40,469 bases of DNA. Source: DAXETY01 sp051155755. Lineage in GTDB: Bacteria; Desulfobacterota; Desulfobacteria; Desulfobacterales; SG8-13. Below the pieces are notes generated by a model. The model was not told where the DNA came from. It worked only from the letters and a program-made list of their open reading frames with translations, and searched no databases. The position numbers and the translations under genes are program-made. The stretch is taken from contig DAXETY010000095.1 of the NCBI GenBank assembly GCA_051155755.1, positions 1 to 40,469 of the forward strand, in the 5' to 3' direction. This document shows, one piece after another, positions 9,055-16,978 of the stretch (position 1 is its first letter; each line of letters starts with the position of its first letter).

Positions 9055-9675
9055 ATGATCAAATTAACGGCAATTTACGGAAGCCCTCGCCGCAAGGGCA
9101 ACACGGCAGTCCTGCTCAAGCATGCCGTGCAGGGCGCCCGGCGCGCCGGCGCGCTCGTGGAAGAAGTGATGCTGCGGGATCTGAAAATGTCCCCATGCCT
9201 GGAGATTTACGGCTGCAAAAAAAACGGCCGCTGTGTCATTCGGGACGAATTCGCCCGGGTACGCGATGCGATGCTGGCGGCCGAGGGCATCATGCTGGCC
9301 TCGCCCATCTTCTTCTACACGGTCAGCGCCCAGGTAAAAATCCTGATGGATCGCTGTCAGTCCCTGTGGGTGCAGAAATACTGGATTGAAAAGCGCCCCT
9401 TCAGTGATAAACGTGTGGATCGCAGCGGCATGTTTATCTCGGTGGGCGCGACCCGCGGCAAAATGCTTTTCGAAGGCGCTTTGCGCAGTGTGCGCTATTT
9501 CTACGACGTGCTCGACACCGAGCTGTGGCGGTCCCTGTTGTACCGCGGGCTCGACTTCGAGGGCGACGTCTTCCGCTGTCCGCAATATCTGGAAGAAGCC
9601 TATCGAGCCGGCCGGGAACTGGTCGACCGGATTCGGGTCCGTCACCGCCTTGCCGAGGACAGCCCGGCCCGGTGA
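9055..9675 (+). CDS. Flavodoxin-family NAD(P)H reductase / iron-sulfur flavoprotein-like
   Basis: The 206-residue protein starts with a beta strand and the FMN phosphate loop GSPRRKGNT, typical of NADPH-dependent FMN reductase-like flavoproteins. A Cys-bearing segment (PCLEIYGCKKNGRC, residues ~45-58) resembles the compact cysteine motif of archaeal and deltaproteobacterial iron-sulfur flavoproteins. LASPIFFYTVSAQVKILMDR is the conserved flavin-side helix. It probably passes electrons between a reduced donor and small oxidants in the cytosol. Partner unknown. Confidence 0.85.
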   Translation: MIKLTAIYGSPRRKGNTAVLLKHAVQGARRAGALVEEVMLRDLKMSPCLEIYGCKKNGRCVIRDEFARVRDAMLAAEGIMLASPIFFYTVSAQVKILMDRCQSLWVQKYWIEKRPFSDKRVDRSGMFISVGATRGKMLFEGALRSVRYFYDVLDTELWRSLLYRGLDFEGDVFRCPQYLEEAYRAGRELVDRIRVRHRLAEDSPAR

Positions 9676-9772
9676 GGCCTTTTTTCTGCCAACGGTCAAT
9701 GAATTCGAAAAACAACGGTTGGTAAGTCAACGGATGGAAAATCGTCAAAAACACCTGCAACAGGACGGATTC

Positions 9773-10651
9773 ATGTCGCTCGATTTCGAACCGATTTCCC
9801 TGGACTTCAAGTCCCGGTATCGACAACGGCTGGAAGCCTGCCCGGAGAAAACTTCCGATTACAGTTTTTCAAACATCTTCGGCTGGTCGGAGGAATACGA
9901 GCTGGAATGGGCCTGGCAGCCGCCACTGGTCTGGATTCGTCAGCACAAACCCGCCCCGCGTCTCTGGGCACCGGTCGGTCCCTGGCACGAAGTCGACTGG
10001 TCGAAGGCCCTGGACCGTTTCGAAGCCGGCACGGTCTTCACCCGGGTGCCGGAAACCCTTGCCCGGACCTGGCAGCAGCACGCCCGTCCGGACATTGGGC
10101 TCACCGAGGAAAGAGACCAGTGGGATTATGTCTACGATGTCGGGGAACTGGTGGAGCTCAAAGGCAATCGCTTCCACAAGAAGAAAAACCTGCTGAACCA
10201 GTTCCTGCGCAATTACGACTGGCAGTACCTGGATTTCAGCGCCAAAACCATCGAGCCGGCCATGGCCATGCAGGCCGATTGGTGCAACTGGAAAGACTGC
10301 GAGTCTTCCGAAGTACTGTCGGCGGAAAACCGGGCGGTTTTTAAGATTCTCAGCTTCTGGGATCAGCTCGACGGGCTGAACGGCGGGGTGTTGATGGACG
10401 AGGACATGATCGTGGCCTACACCATCGGAGAAACGCTCACCGAAGACATGGTGCTGGTGCACTTTGAAAAGGGCTGTCCGGACTACAAGGGGGTTTACCA
10501 GGCAATCAACCAGATGTATCTGGCGCATCTGCCGCCGCGGTTCCGCTGGGTCAATCGCGAACAGGACCTGGGCGACAAGGGGCTGCGGAAAGCCAAACTC
10601 TCCTACAATCCCGCCCGGTTTTTAAAAAAATATCAAGTTACGATCCGCTGA
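9773..10651 (+). CDS. DUF2156 (phosphatidylglycerol lysyltransferase-like GNAT fold) protein
   Basis: The 292-residue product matches the stand-alone DUF2156 family: an N-terminal segment with DYSFSNIFGW, a central block with DYVYDVGELVELKGNRFHKKKN, FLRNY, then HFEKGCPDYKGVYQAINQMY and the terminal NREQDLGDKGLRKAKLSYNP. The fold is related to the aminoacyl-transferase domain of MprF, but stand-alone members are not functionally established. ATG 9773 is preferred over the in-frame ATG 9734 because AGGACGG lies at a proper distance upstream. The last 14 bp overlap the convergent receiver gene. Confidence 0.87.
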   Translation: MSLDFEPISLDFKSRYRQRLEACPEKTSDYSFSNIFGWSEEYELEWAWQPPLVWIRQHKPAPRLWAPVGPWHEVDWSKALDRFEAGTVFTRVPETLARTWQQHARPDIGLTEERDQWDYVYDVGELVELKGNRFHKKKNLLNQFLRNYDWQYLDFSAKTIEPAMAMQADWCNWKDCESSEVLSAENRAVFKILSFWDQLDGLNGGVLMDEDMIVAYTIGETLTEDMVLVHFEKGCPDYKGVYQAINQMYLAHLPPRFRWVNREQDLGDKGLRKAKLSYNPARFLKKYQVTIR

Positions 10652-11081
10652 GATCCGGTTCGGCGCCATTCTGTGGATAGACGCTTTGGTTCGAATCTTT
10701 CCCGGCAAAGCGCTGGATGATTTCGGCCACCAGGTTCGGAAACTGGTGGGTGTCGATCGGCTTGGTTACATACTCCACACAACCGGCCCGGCGGGCTTTT
10801 TCCTCATCACCGCTCATCGCATACGAGGTCACCGCGACGATCGGCAGGGACTCGGTTCGCGCGTCACTGCGCAGGATCCGGCTGGCCCGGATTCCGTCGA
10901 TTCCGGGCAGACGCAGATCCATGAGAATCAGGGCCGGCCGGCACAGACGGGCGATCTGAATCCCGGTTTCCGCATCCGGGGCTTCCAGCACGCGGTAATT
11001 GTTCAGACGCAGCAGTGCCCGCATCAGTTTCATGTTCAGCGTATTGTCTTCGACGACAAGGATGGTTTTTTTCTTCATCAT
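10638..11081 (-). CDS. Single-domain response regulator (DivK-like)
   Basis: The 147-residue protein is a lone receiver. It has the acidic pair ED at 11-12, the phospho-accepting Asp55 in LILMDLRLPGIDG, Thr/Ser in VAVTSYAM and the Lys in YVTKPID. The sequence style (NMKLMRALLRLNNYRVLEA) is DivK-like. The ATG at 11081 lies 4 bp after the stop of the upstream HD-GYP gene, with a GGAG site inside that gene's end, so the two are translationally coupled and probably act in the same c-di-GMP or phosphorelay circuit. A short C-terminal tail of ~20 residues is not conserved. The 3' end overlaps the convergent DUF2156 gene by 14 bp. Confidence 0.9.
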   Translation of the reverse strand: MMKKKTILVVEDNTLNMKLMRALLRLNNYRVLEAPDAETGIQIARLCRPALILMDLRLPGIDGIRASRILRSDARTESLPIVAVTSYAMSGDEEKARRAGCVEYVTKPIDTHQFPNLVAEIIQRFAGKDSNQSVYPQNGAEPDLSGS

Positions 11082-11085
11082 CGTA

Positions 11086-12702
11086 TTACTCCGGTCGTCC
11101 GGCACCCACTGTCTGTTCTTGCAACCATGGCATTGCCACGGCATTGGGAATGACACAGCGTGCCTCAAAACCTTCCTGGATAATATCGATCAGGCACTCG
11201 ACCACCGAACCGTCCAGTTTGCCCTTGCGGACCTCTTCCCGCAGGATCTGAACCGCCTGTGCATTGTGCATGCGTTTGCGGTAGGGGCGGTTGGTTTTCA
11301 AGGCGTCATAGTAATCGACCACGGCCATGATCCGGGCCACCAGGGGGATTTCTTCGGCCCGCAGCCGGTCCGGATAGCCCGAGCCGTCCAGTCGTTCGTG
11401 ATGGTGGCGAATGACCGCCAGGGCCGCCCCCAGGTTGTGCTTCAGCGGCAGGCAGATGTTGAAGCCGACTTCGGTGTGTGACTGCATCACCTTCCACTCG
11501 GCTTCGTCGAGTGCGCCGGGCTTGTTGAGAATGTCTCTGGGAACGGCGATCTTTCCGATATCGTGGAGAATGCCGCCGATTTTCAATGCCTCCAGCTCCC
11601 TTTCGTTCAGCGCCATTTTGCGGCCGATCGAAAGTGCCAGCGAAGATACCCGCTCCACGTGCCCCTGGGTGTAGGCGTCCTTGGCTTCGATCGCATTGGC
11701 CAGGGAGTAGAGCACGTTTTCGATGCTGGTCAGGTTGTGATTGAGCCGCTTGACGCGCACCAGGGAGCTAATGCGGGCGACGAGTTCGACCTGATTGGGC
11801 GGCTTGCACAGAAAATCGTCGCTGCCGGCTTCGATCGCCTCGACTTTGGAAGCGACGTCGCCCAGGGCGGTAATCACAACGATCGGAATCATGCGGGTGG
11901 TTTCGTCGCCCTTTAATCGACGGCAAACCTCAAAGCCGTCCATTCCGGGCATCATGAGATCCAGCAGCACCACGTCCACTTCGAATTTGCGAATCATCGC
12001 CAGGGCGTCTTCGCCGTTGCCGGCGTTCAGCACCCGATAGCCGTGGGGCAGCAGAACGGCTCCCAGAAGTTTTCGATTTTTCTCATCGTCGTCCACCACC
12101 AGCACCGTCGGTCGGTCCACCGCGGCGTTTTGATTCTCACTTCGATATTCACACACGCGGTTCTTGCCCCGAATTTTGGCCTGGTACACTGCCTCCTGGG
12201 CGCTGTGCAGCAAGGAATCACGGGTGGTGCCGTGCTCCGGACAATGCGCCAGGCCGATGCTGATGGTGGGTGCGTTTTCAAACCCTTCGCCGATGGATTT
12301 GCGGATCCGGTCCATGGCCCTCCCGGCTGCCGCCAGTTGGGTTCTGGGCATCAGGACGGCAAAAGTGTCGCCGGCGTAGCGGGCCGCCAGGTCGGTGCGG
12401 CGCAAATTGGCACTGACGGTTTGGGCGACCTGCCGCAAAAACCGGTCGCCTTGCAGGGGGCTGAAGCAGCGGTTGTAGTGCGCGAAACCGTCCACGTCGA
12501 ACAGAACCAGCGTGAAGGCATCGCCGTATCGTTCGAAGGTGCAGACTTCCCGCTCCAGAACATGCAGGAAAAATCCGTGATTGTAGAGCCCGGTCAGGCT
12601 GTCGGTGAATGAAGCCCCGGTGGCCGTCTGGTAATCGAGCATCATCTGCTGGGCCAGCGTTGCATCGAATTCTGTGCCGTTCTTGATTGGGAATGAATTC
12701 AT
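11086..12702 (-). CDS. Degenerate GGDEF - receiver - HD-GYP c-di-GMP phosphodiesterase
   Basis: The ~538-residue protein has three domains in order. The first is GGDEF-like (~30-195), whose signature is YAGDTF in place of GG(D/E)EF, so diguanylate cyclase activity is unlikely. The second is a receiver (~205-325) with DDDE and the phosphorylatable Asp in LLDLMMPGMDG. The third is a C-terminal HD-GYP domain (~335-515) retaining ILHDIGKIAVP, HTEVG and HHERLDGSGYP, which should hydrolyse c-di-GMP to pGpG/GMP. The start is uncertain: ATG 12702 (GGTGG upstream) or ATG 12750, which adds 16 residues. It is followed by the coupled single-domain receiver. The internal receiver suggests control of the phosphodiesterase by phosphorylation. 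Confidence 0.9.
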   Translation of the reverse strand: MNSFPIKNGTEFDATLAQQMMLDYQTATGASFTDSLTGLYNHGFFLHVLEREVCTFERYGDAFTLVLFDVDGFAHYNRCFSPLQGDRFLRQVAQTVSANLRRTDLAARYAGDTFAVLMPRTQLAAAGRAMDRIRKSIGEGFENAPTISIGLAHCPEHGTTRDSLLHSAQEAVYQAKIRGKNRVCEYRSENQNAAVDRPTVLVVDDDEKNRKLLGAVLLPHGYRVLNAGNGEDALAMIRKFEVDVVLLDLMMPGMDGFEVCRRLKGDETTRMIPIVVITALGDVASKVEAIEAGSDDFLCKPPNQVELVARISSLVRVKRLNHNLTSIENVLYSLANAIEAKDAYTQGHVERVSSLALSIGRKMALNERELEALKIGGILHDIGKIAVPRDILNKPGALDEAEWKVMQSHTEVGFNICLPLKHNLGAALAVIRHHHERLDGSGYPDRLRAEEIPLVARIMAVVDYYDALKTNRPYRKRMHNAQAVQILREEVRKGKLDGSVVECLIDIIQEGFEARCVIPNAVAMPWLQEQTVGAGRPE

Positions 12703-12750
12703 CAATGGGAACCACCGCCTTGTGGGTTGATCCCGGGGCGAATTTTTCAT

Positions 12751-13210
12751 GCCTGCGGCTTTACAGCGCCTTCGCCGCAGCCACCCGGGTGTCGATTTGC
12801 CCTCTGAATCCTATCAAAATTTATGCCACGGCACGTGATTTTCAGATTGCATGTATCTTCAGTGATTTGGGGGAAAACCCGCTGCGGAGCACGGGCGCGA
12901 AACCGCGTCTGGTTCGGGTCAATTGCCCCATCGGATTGGGTCATATTCCCCAACGGATCGATGAGCGGCATGGGCCGGGGCGGAGCAGCCGGCCGGGGGT
13001 GCAAAGCGGTCCGGTTGGTTTCATCGCGTTCGAATGCAAAGGGAGCGCTTCGAATCGGGTGTCAAACGACAATGCGGGTCGAGCCGGATGGGATTTGAAC
13101 CGCGGAACGGAATCTTGTCTGTATTGCCGTGACCTGTGAAATGCAGAGCCGATTTCACCGGGGCGGCAACCTCGACAATCGCTTATTTCAGGTCTCAAAT
13201 TATCTAACAG
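12751..13210. other. Intergenic stretch without a supported gene
   Basis: I see no open frame with family resemblance or a proper ribosome site here. On the minus strand a TTCAAATCC segment (~13090) looks like a tRNA T-loop, but its flanks do not pair. The stretch holds the upstream control region of the HD-GYP gene and the 3' flank of the PilZ gene. Confidence 0.5.
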
Positions 13211-13567
13211 CTACAGCAGTTCCATTCGCGTCGCGCGTTTGGCGGGGTCACTGAAGAACTCGATACCGATGCCCTCGGGGGTTTTCCGGATCACCTGGCC
13301 CTTGCACTTGTTTTTCTTGTCCTCCAGATAGGGCAGTGCCAGTGTAACGATCGTGCCGACCGGCAACGGTTTGTTGGTTTTGATGAACAAACCGCCCCGG
13401 CTGTAATCTTTCAACTCTCCCTGAAAAAACAGGGCCTCGGTGGCGCAGAATATATAGCGTTCAAAGGGTTGGCGGAGACTTCTGCGGCGTTCTTTTCGCC
13501 CACCGCATTCTTTTTTGCCTGCCTTTTTTTCACTATCGGAACTTGAACGGTAGACGACTTCAACCAT
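13211..13567 (-). CDS. PilZ-domain c-di-GMP receptor protein
   Basis: The 118-residue protein has a basic N-terminus and then a PilZ domain. The RRSLRQPF segment supplies the arginine-rich RxxxR switch, and DYSRGGLFI gives the (D/N)xSxxG motif, together forming the c-di-GMP pocket. Strand motifs LPVGTIVTLALPY and GIGIEFF complete the barrel. The ATG at 13567 is chosen over 13603 because a near-perfect GGAAGGAG site precedes it. It encodes no output domain, so it probably acts by protein contact. It lies between an HD-GYP protein and a c-di-GMP-type riboswitch candidate, making this a local c-di-GMP cluster. Confidence 0.9.
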   Translation of the reverse strand: MVEVVYRSSSDSEKKAGKKECGGRKERRRSLRQPFERYIFCATEALFFQGELKDYSRGGLFIKTNKPLPVGTIVTLALPYLEDKKNKCKGQVIRKTPEGIGIEFFSDPAKRATRMELL

Positions 13568-13881
13568 GCAACGGCTCCTTCCCGTGGTGGGTAACGTTAC
13601 CATCTGAATAGCAAATTTCGTGCAAAAGCCATCGAATCAAAGATATCCTATTATGTCAAACACTTAAAAACATGAGCGCCGGTGCGGTCAAGCAGCGGTA
13701 TCGCAACTGATTCCTAAAAATGAGAAGAAAATTTCCCAATCATCTCATTCGGCCGGAATCGATTTCCAAATGGAAACCATCGGGGCAAATTGCGCATTTT
13801 CGCCCACTAAAATCAAAGCCGGTTTTTCGAAAAAAATCACAAGCTATTGAAATAATATATTTTATTTTAATTTGCCCGATA
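13568..13881. other. Intergenic region upstream of the sigma-54 promoter
   Basis: No gene is visible. The right-hand half (~13840-13880) is very A+T-rich (runs such as ATAATATATTTTATTTTAA), which would suit bending or an activator/IHF site upstream of the sigma-54-type promoter at 13882. I cannot define an activator site. Confidence 0.4.
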
Positions 13882-13897
13882 TGGCACGTTCTTTGAA
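13882..13897 (+). promoter_or_regulatory. Sigma-54 (RpoN) promoter candidate
   Basis: TGGCACG at 13882-13888, a 4-nt spacer and TTGAA at 13893-13897 match the RpoN -24/-12 consensus TGGCACG-N4-TTGCW at all core positions except C to A in the -12 element. Spacing is exact. The predicted start is ~12 nt downstream, giving a ~65-nt leader before the receiver gene at 13975. Expression would then need an AAA+ activator; none is encoded in this window. Confidence 0.6.
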
Positions 13898-13974
13898 AGA
13901 TAATTCCGGGCAGAAGAGGGAGCGGTGTCGGTCCGATTGGATCATGTCTTTTCCAACTGCATGTCGAGGAATCG

Positions 13975-14385
13975 ATGAGAGCGACCAGGCGATTTTCCCA
14001 ACAAACGGTTCTGCTGGTGGAGCACAATGATTTCATTCGAAACGCCATTCAAAAAGCCCTTGAAATGGAAAATCTAGCCGTCGCTGCGACCCATACAGCC
14101 CTGAGTGGTATCAAAAAGGCCAAAGAACAGCATTTCGATGTGCTTCTGGCCGATTACGAGCTTCCGGACATCAGCGGACTGGAATATTTTTTGCTGATTC
14201 GGCATGTCTGTCCAAAAAGCATCAAAATTTTAATGACCACTTACGGTGAGGTGAACACGCTATCGGACATTCACCGGTTCGGTATCGACGACGCCATCGA
14301 AAAACCGTTTCCCTTTCAACGCCTGGTCGATCTGATCGACTGGCATCTGAGCCGGAAGAAGTCGAACCAGGGCGCGAAATCCTGA
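13975..14385 (+). CDS. Single-domain response regulator with altered acidic pocket
   Basis: The 136-residue protein is one receiver domain with the phospho-accepting Asp60 in LLADYELPDISG, Thr residues in ILMTTYG and the Lys in IEKPFPF. The acidic pocket that normally reads ED or DD is EH here (LLVEHNDF, residues 14-21), which may weaken Mg2+ binding. GAGGA precedes the ATG. It sits alone behind the sigma-54 promoter candidate and converges on tag. No output domain is present, so the partner must be encoded elsewhere. Confidence 0.88.
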   Translation: MRATRRFSQQTVLLVEHNDFIRNAIQKALEMENLAVAATHTALSGIKKAKEQHFDVLLADYELPDISGLEYFLLIRHVCPKSIKILMTTYGEVNTLSDIHRFGIDDAIEKPFPFQRLVDLIDWHLSRKKSNQGAKS

Positions 14386-14400
14386 AAAAGCGGCGCCCGA

Positions 14401-14991
14401 TCACCGGACCGACCCGGACGATTCGACCAGATCGGTGTAACGGAAGCATTCCCGCAGGTGGTCGTTCACCACTCCGCCGGCCTGAAGAAATGCATAGCAG
14501 ATGGTGCTGCCCACGAACGAAAAACCGGCCTGCTGCAACGCCTTGCTTACGGTATCGGAAAGCGGGGTGGTTGCCGGAATCTCCTCCAGTATGCGCCAGC
14601 CGTTGTGAATGATCCGGCCGTCGGTAAACGACCAGATGAATGCATCGAAAGAGCCGTGGGTTTGCGCCAGGCGCAGAAACGCTTCGGCATTGGTGACCGC
14701 GGCCCGTATTTTCAACCGGTTGCGAATGATGGCCGGATTGGCCCGGGCGGCTTCCTGTTCGCGAATCGACATGCGCGCCACCTTTCCGGGATCGAAATTG
14801 TGAAACACCGTGCGAAAGGCCGCGCGTTTGTGAAGTACGGTTTTCCATGAAAGCCCGGCCTGAAACGCATCGAGCACCAGGTATTCAAACCATTTGCGGT
14901 CGTCATGAACCGGTACGCCCCACTCCCGGTCGTGATACCGCCGCATCGCGGCGTCCGCCCCGATCCATCCGCAACGGTTTTTCGTGTCCAT
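14401..14991 (-). CDS. tag: DNA-3-methyladenine glycosylase I
   Basis: The 196-residue protein aligns over its full length with Tag. It excises 3-methyladenine from alkylated DNA in base-excision repair. The zinc-knuckle ligands are visible at both ends: Cys in NRCGW and His in RRYHDREWGVP near the N-terminus, and His and Cys in NDHLRECF near the C-terminus. QAGLSWKTVL and FVGSTICYAFLQA are family signatures. The Glu of E. coli Tag that contacts the base (LEG) is Asp here (LDAFQAGLSW), a conservative difference. A GGAAAGGAG site precedes the ATG. Confidence 0.94.
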   Translation of the reverse strand: MDTKNRCGWIGADAAMRRYHDREWGVPVHDDRKWFEYLVLDAFQAGLSWKTVLHKRAAFRTVFHNFDPGKVARMSIREQEAARANPAIIRNRLKIRAAVTNAEAFLRLAQTHGSFDAFIWSFTDGRIIHNGWRILEEIPATTPLSDTVSKALQQAGFSFVGSTICYAFLQAGGVVNDHLRECFRYTDLVESSGSVR

Positions 14992-15097
14992 CGCGCCGAC
15001 TCCTTTCCGGCAAAGAAAAAAGGGGTGCCGAAACAGCCATAAATTAAAATAATATAATGATATCAGAATATTAATAAATATCTAGGCCCGTTTTGCA

Positions 15098-15126
15098 TTG
15101 ACATTCACCTCGTTTAATGATAGCAT
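15098..15126 (+). promoter_or_regulatory. Sigma-70 type promoter for the riboswitch operon
   Basis: A perfect -35 TTGACA (15098-15103), a 17-bp spacer and TAGCAT (15121-15126) form a plausible housekeeping promoter. The predicted start near 15133 would place the structured RNA at the very 5' end of the transcript, as expected for a riboswitch leader. Confidence 0.6.
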
Positions 15127-15140
15127 TTTTGTCGATTATA

Positions 15141-15216
15141 ATGACAAAGCCACACCTGTCGCGAGGCAGGGCCGGAAAACCACGGGCCTTACGAGAAGGC
15201 AGCCGAGTTGCCTATG
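15141..15216 (+). ncRNA. GEMM-like (c-di-GMP-I type) riboswitch aptamer candidate
   Basis: The RNA reads like a GEMM-I aptamer. A 5' CAAA-containing strand (15143-15150) comes first. A 6-bp P2 helix (15155-15160 with 15165-15170) is closed by a GCGA (GNRA) tetraloop. A purine-rich joining segment ends in ACCACGGG. A P3 helix follows (GCCTT 15186-15190 with AAGGC 15196-15200, continued by CGG/CCG across an AG bulge). The 3' strand GCCGAGTTGCC closes P1. Canonical joining ACGCAAAGCC is CCGGAAAACC here and the 5' GGCAA is GACAA, so it may be a variant with altered ligand or a weak aptamer. It lies between a promoter and an intrinsic terminator. Ligand is inference. Confidence 0.55.
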
Positions 15217-15231
15217 AGATCAATCCCATTC

Positions 15232-15268
15232 GCCGAGCTGCTGTATATGGCCGCTCGGTTTTTTATTT
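15232..15268 (+). terminator. Intrinsic terminator, probable expression platform
   Basis: CCGAGC (15233-15238) pairs with GCTCGG (15253-15258), followed by six T and then ATTT. The 5' arm, GCCGAGCTGC (15232-15241), repeats the aptamer 3' strand GCCGAGTTGC (15202-15211) at 9 of 10 positions. The terminator 3' arm can therefore pair with either, as expected for a transcription-attenuating riboswitch. The downstream gene starts at 15467, about 200 bp later. Confidence 0.75.
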
Positions 15269-15466
15269 GGTGTGCTCCCGGAAATGGCCTTTTTTCCTTT
15301 GCGTATGAATCATACCTATTGGGTCATATATGAATTGGACACCCAATCGCGCCCGGGTGGGCACGATTGATAAGGAAATCCTGCCCGATTGTTACATATA
15401 TCTATATATAAACATTTTCGCTCCCGTTTTTGACTGACAATTGCAGTCCATAAAGGATCCGCGCCA

Positions 15467-15874
15467 ATGGTGGACAAAGACAGGTTCGTAAATTTCATCG
15501 CGGTTTTTTTAGGTTTGGTTGGCGTCCTGCTGGTGCTGGGGGCCTCCACAGGTCAGGTCGCATCGGTGAGCTACCCGGAAGCCATCAACGGCTTGATGAC
15601 GGTTTCGGCATTTACGATGGCCGCAGCCGCCTTTATCGTTTGCCTCGGGCTATGGCGTTCGAAAAACTGGGCGCTGGTCACCGGTAAGCTGTATGTCGCG
15701 GCACTGATCGTTTTCAATATCGTTTTTATGAATGTGTCCGATTCCGTGCTGGTCTCGAGCCATTCCGGTTGGCTCTTGATTCCGCTGGAGATCGGCGCGC
15801 TTTCCTACCTGGTCTACCTGAGCGGCATCAAAACCGCGGCGGCTTTCGAATATCCGCCCGGTATGCTGGGTTAA
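15467..15874 (+). CDS. Small four-helix membrane protein, unknown
   Basis: The 135-residue product has four predicted transmembrane segments (about 9-28, 43-63, 69-90 and 98-118) with short loops and no enzymatic motif. I do not recognise the family. It is the first gene after the riboswitch candidate and terminator, so its expression may follow a nucleotide second messenger. A further membrane-anchored small gene follows 76 bp later. Confidence 0.75.
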   Translation: MVDKDRFVNFIAVFLGLVGVLLVLGASTGQVASVSYPEAINGLMTVSAFTMAAAAFIVCLGLWRSKNWALVTGKLYVAALIVFNIVFMNVSDSVLVSSHSGWLLIPLEIGALSYLVYLSGIKTAAAFEYPPGMLG

Positions 15875-15950
15875 GCCGAAGAATCAGCGCCGAGTTGCGT
15901 TCAGGCTCCGGTGAAGCCTGGCGCAAGCCCACGGCAGGAGAGAAACATCT

Positions 15951-16310
15951 ATGAAATCCGGATTCAAAGCCACCCTTTACGAGGTGCTGCAGGGCTGTTT
16001 GATGATCACGATTGCCGCAGCCGCCTTTTACGTTGTGTGCCCGAAATACGAGACCCATCAATCGTTTCGATTGAATCGCATCACCGGAGAAATTGTCAGC
16101 ATCGAAGCGGCCCGGCGCCAGACCAGTCCCTGGGTTCGGTTGACGGCGATGTTCGGATTCGGAGAAAATTACCTGCACCGTAAATCCTCGGGTCCGGTGA
16201 CCCACGAAACCGAGTGGACCCGAATCGTCGACCGATCGGTCCCTGAAACGGCGCTGATTTCCGCTTCGCAGCACGCGCAGAAATCCGCTCATATCGCTTC
16301 GCAGCGGTAA
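15951..16310 (+). CDS. Small single-pass membrane protein, unknown
   Basis: The 119-residue product has one hydrophobic segment near the N-terminus (about 15-31, CLMITIAAAAFYVVC) and a hydrophilic remainder with no recognised domain; topology is probably N-in with the remainder periplasmic. An AGGAGAG site stands 9 nt upstream of the ATG. It is likely co-transcribed with the four-helix protein upstream. Confidence 0.7.
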   Translation: MKSGFKATLYEVLQGCLMITIAAAAFYVVCPKYETHQSFRLNRITGEIVSIEAARRQTSPWVRLTAMFGFGENYLHRKSSGPVTHETEWTRIVDRSVPETALISASQHAQKSAHIASQR

Positions 16311-16537
16311 TGTCATCATTGACTTCCGATATCGAGACGATCGCAAGTCGAACCAGGCTTGCCGATTGCAGCGGATCCCCAAAATGGAGGACTGCGACCG
16401 GCCGCCTGAGAAGATTGCGGCCGAAAACCACGAATCGACCGAAACACCCGAGAAGGACATACCGACGGCATCCGGTTTGCGGGCCCGAACCCACGCCCGC
16501 CTGTTGTTGACCCCTATCGCTCCGGGGAGGCAAACGA

Positions 16538-16978
16538 ATGGGATTGACCAAAGAAGGTATCGCTGCGCAGATCATCGCGAGCATTCAGACCTGGAAAGAC
16601 GGTTTTGGTTCGGAAAGCGACTGTGAACTCACCGTGGCCAACCTCGTGCGGAACTATTGCAAACCGTCGAACAAGGATCGCTGTCAGTTCACATCCAAAT
16701 CCGTTAACGGGCACCCGCGCAAAGGGGTCAAGGATCATCTGGTACCGGTGGAGGTCATCACCGAGAAATTGATGGGCAACGGAAATCTGTCCCTGACGAT
16801 GAAGGATATCAAGCAGGTGGCGGATTTCCTGGACCAAACCGTCGTAATGGTACGAATTTCCAAAGAAGAAGAAAAACGACTCAAATCGGTTCCGCCGCCG
16901 CAGACCCTGGCAGACACCGAAGATATCTGGTATCGCTACAAAAGCGCCGGCATTTACGACAATATCCTGCGGGATTGA
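16538..16978 (+). CDS. Conserved-looking soluble protein, unknown
   Basis: The 146-residue protein is soluble and mixed alpha/beta with several Cys (CELTVANLVRNYC, DRCQF) and a lysine-rich middle. No motif identifies a family. GGGGAGG lies 7 nt before the ATG, which supports a real start. It is separated from the preceding membrane-protein gene by 227 bp without a supported gene, so membership in the same operon is uncertain. Confidence 0.65.
   Translation: MGLTKEGIAAQIIASIQTWKDGFGSESDCELTVANLVRNYCKPSNKDRCQFTSKSVNGHPRKGVKDHLVPVEVITEKLMGNGNLSLTMKDIKQVADFLDQTVVMVRISKEEEKRLKSVPPPQTLADTEDIWYRYKSAGIYDNILRD

Noticed and set aside
13081..13110. tRNA-like T-loop (TTCAAATCC on the minus strand)
   Set aside because: Only two of the five T-stem pairs form, and no acceptor, D or anticodon arm can be found on the 5' side.
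16310..16510. 66-codon frame overlapping the stop of the single-pass membrane gene
   Set aside because: Arg/Pro-rich translation typical of a non-coding frame and no ribosome site.
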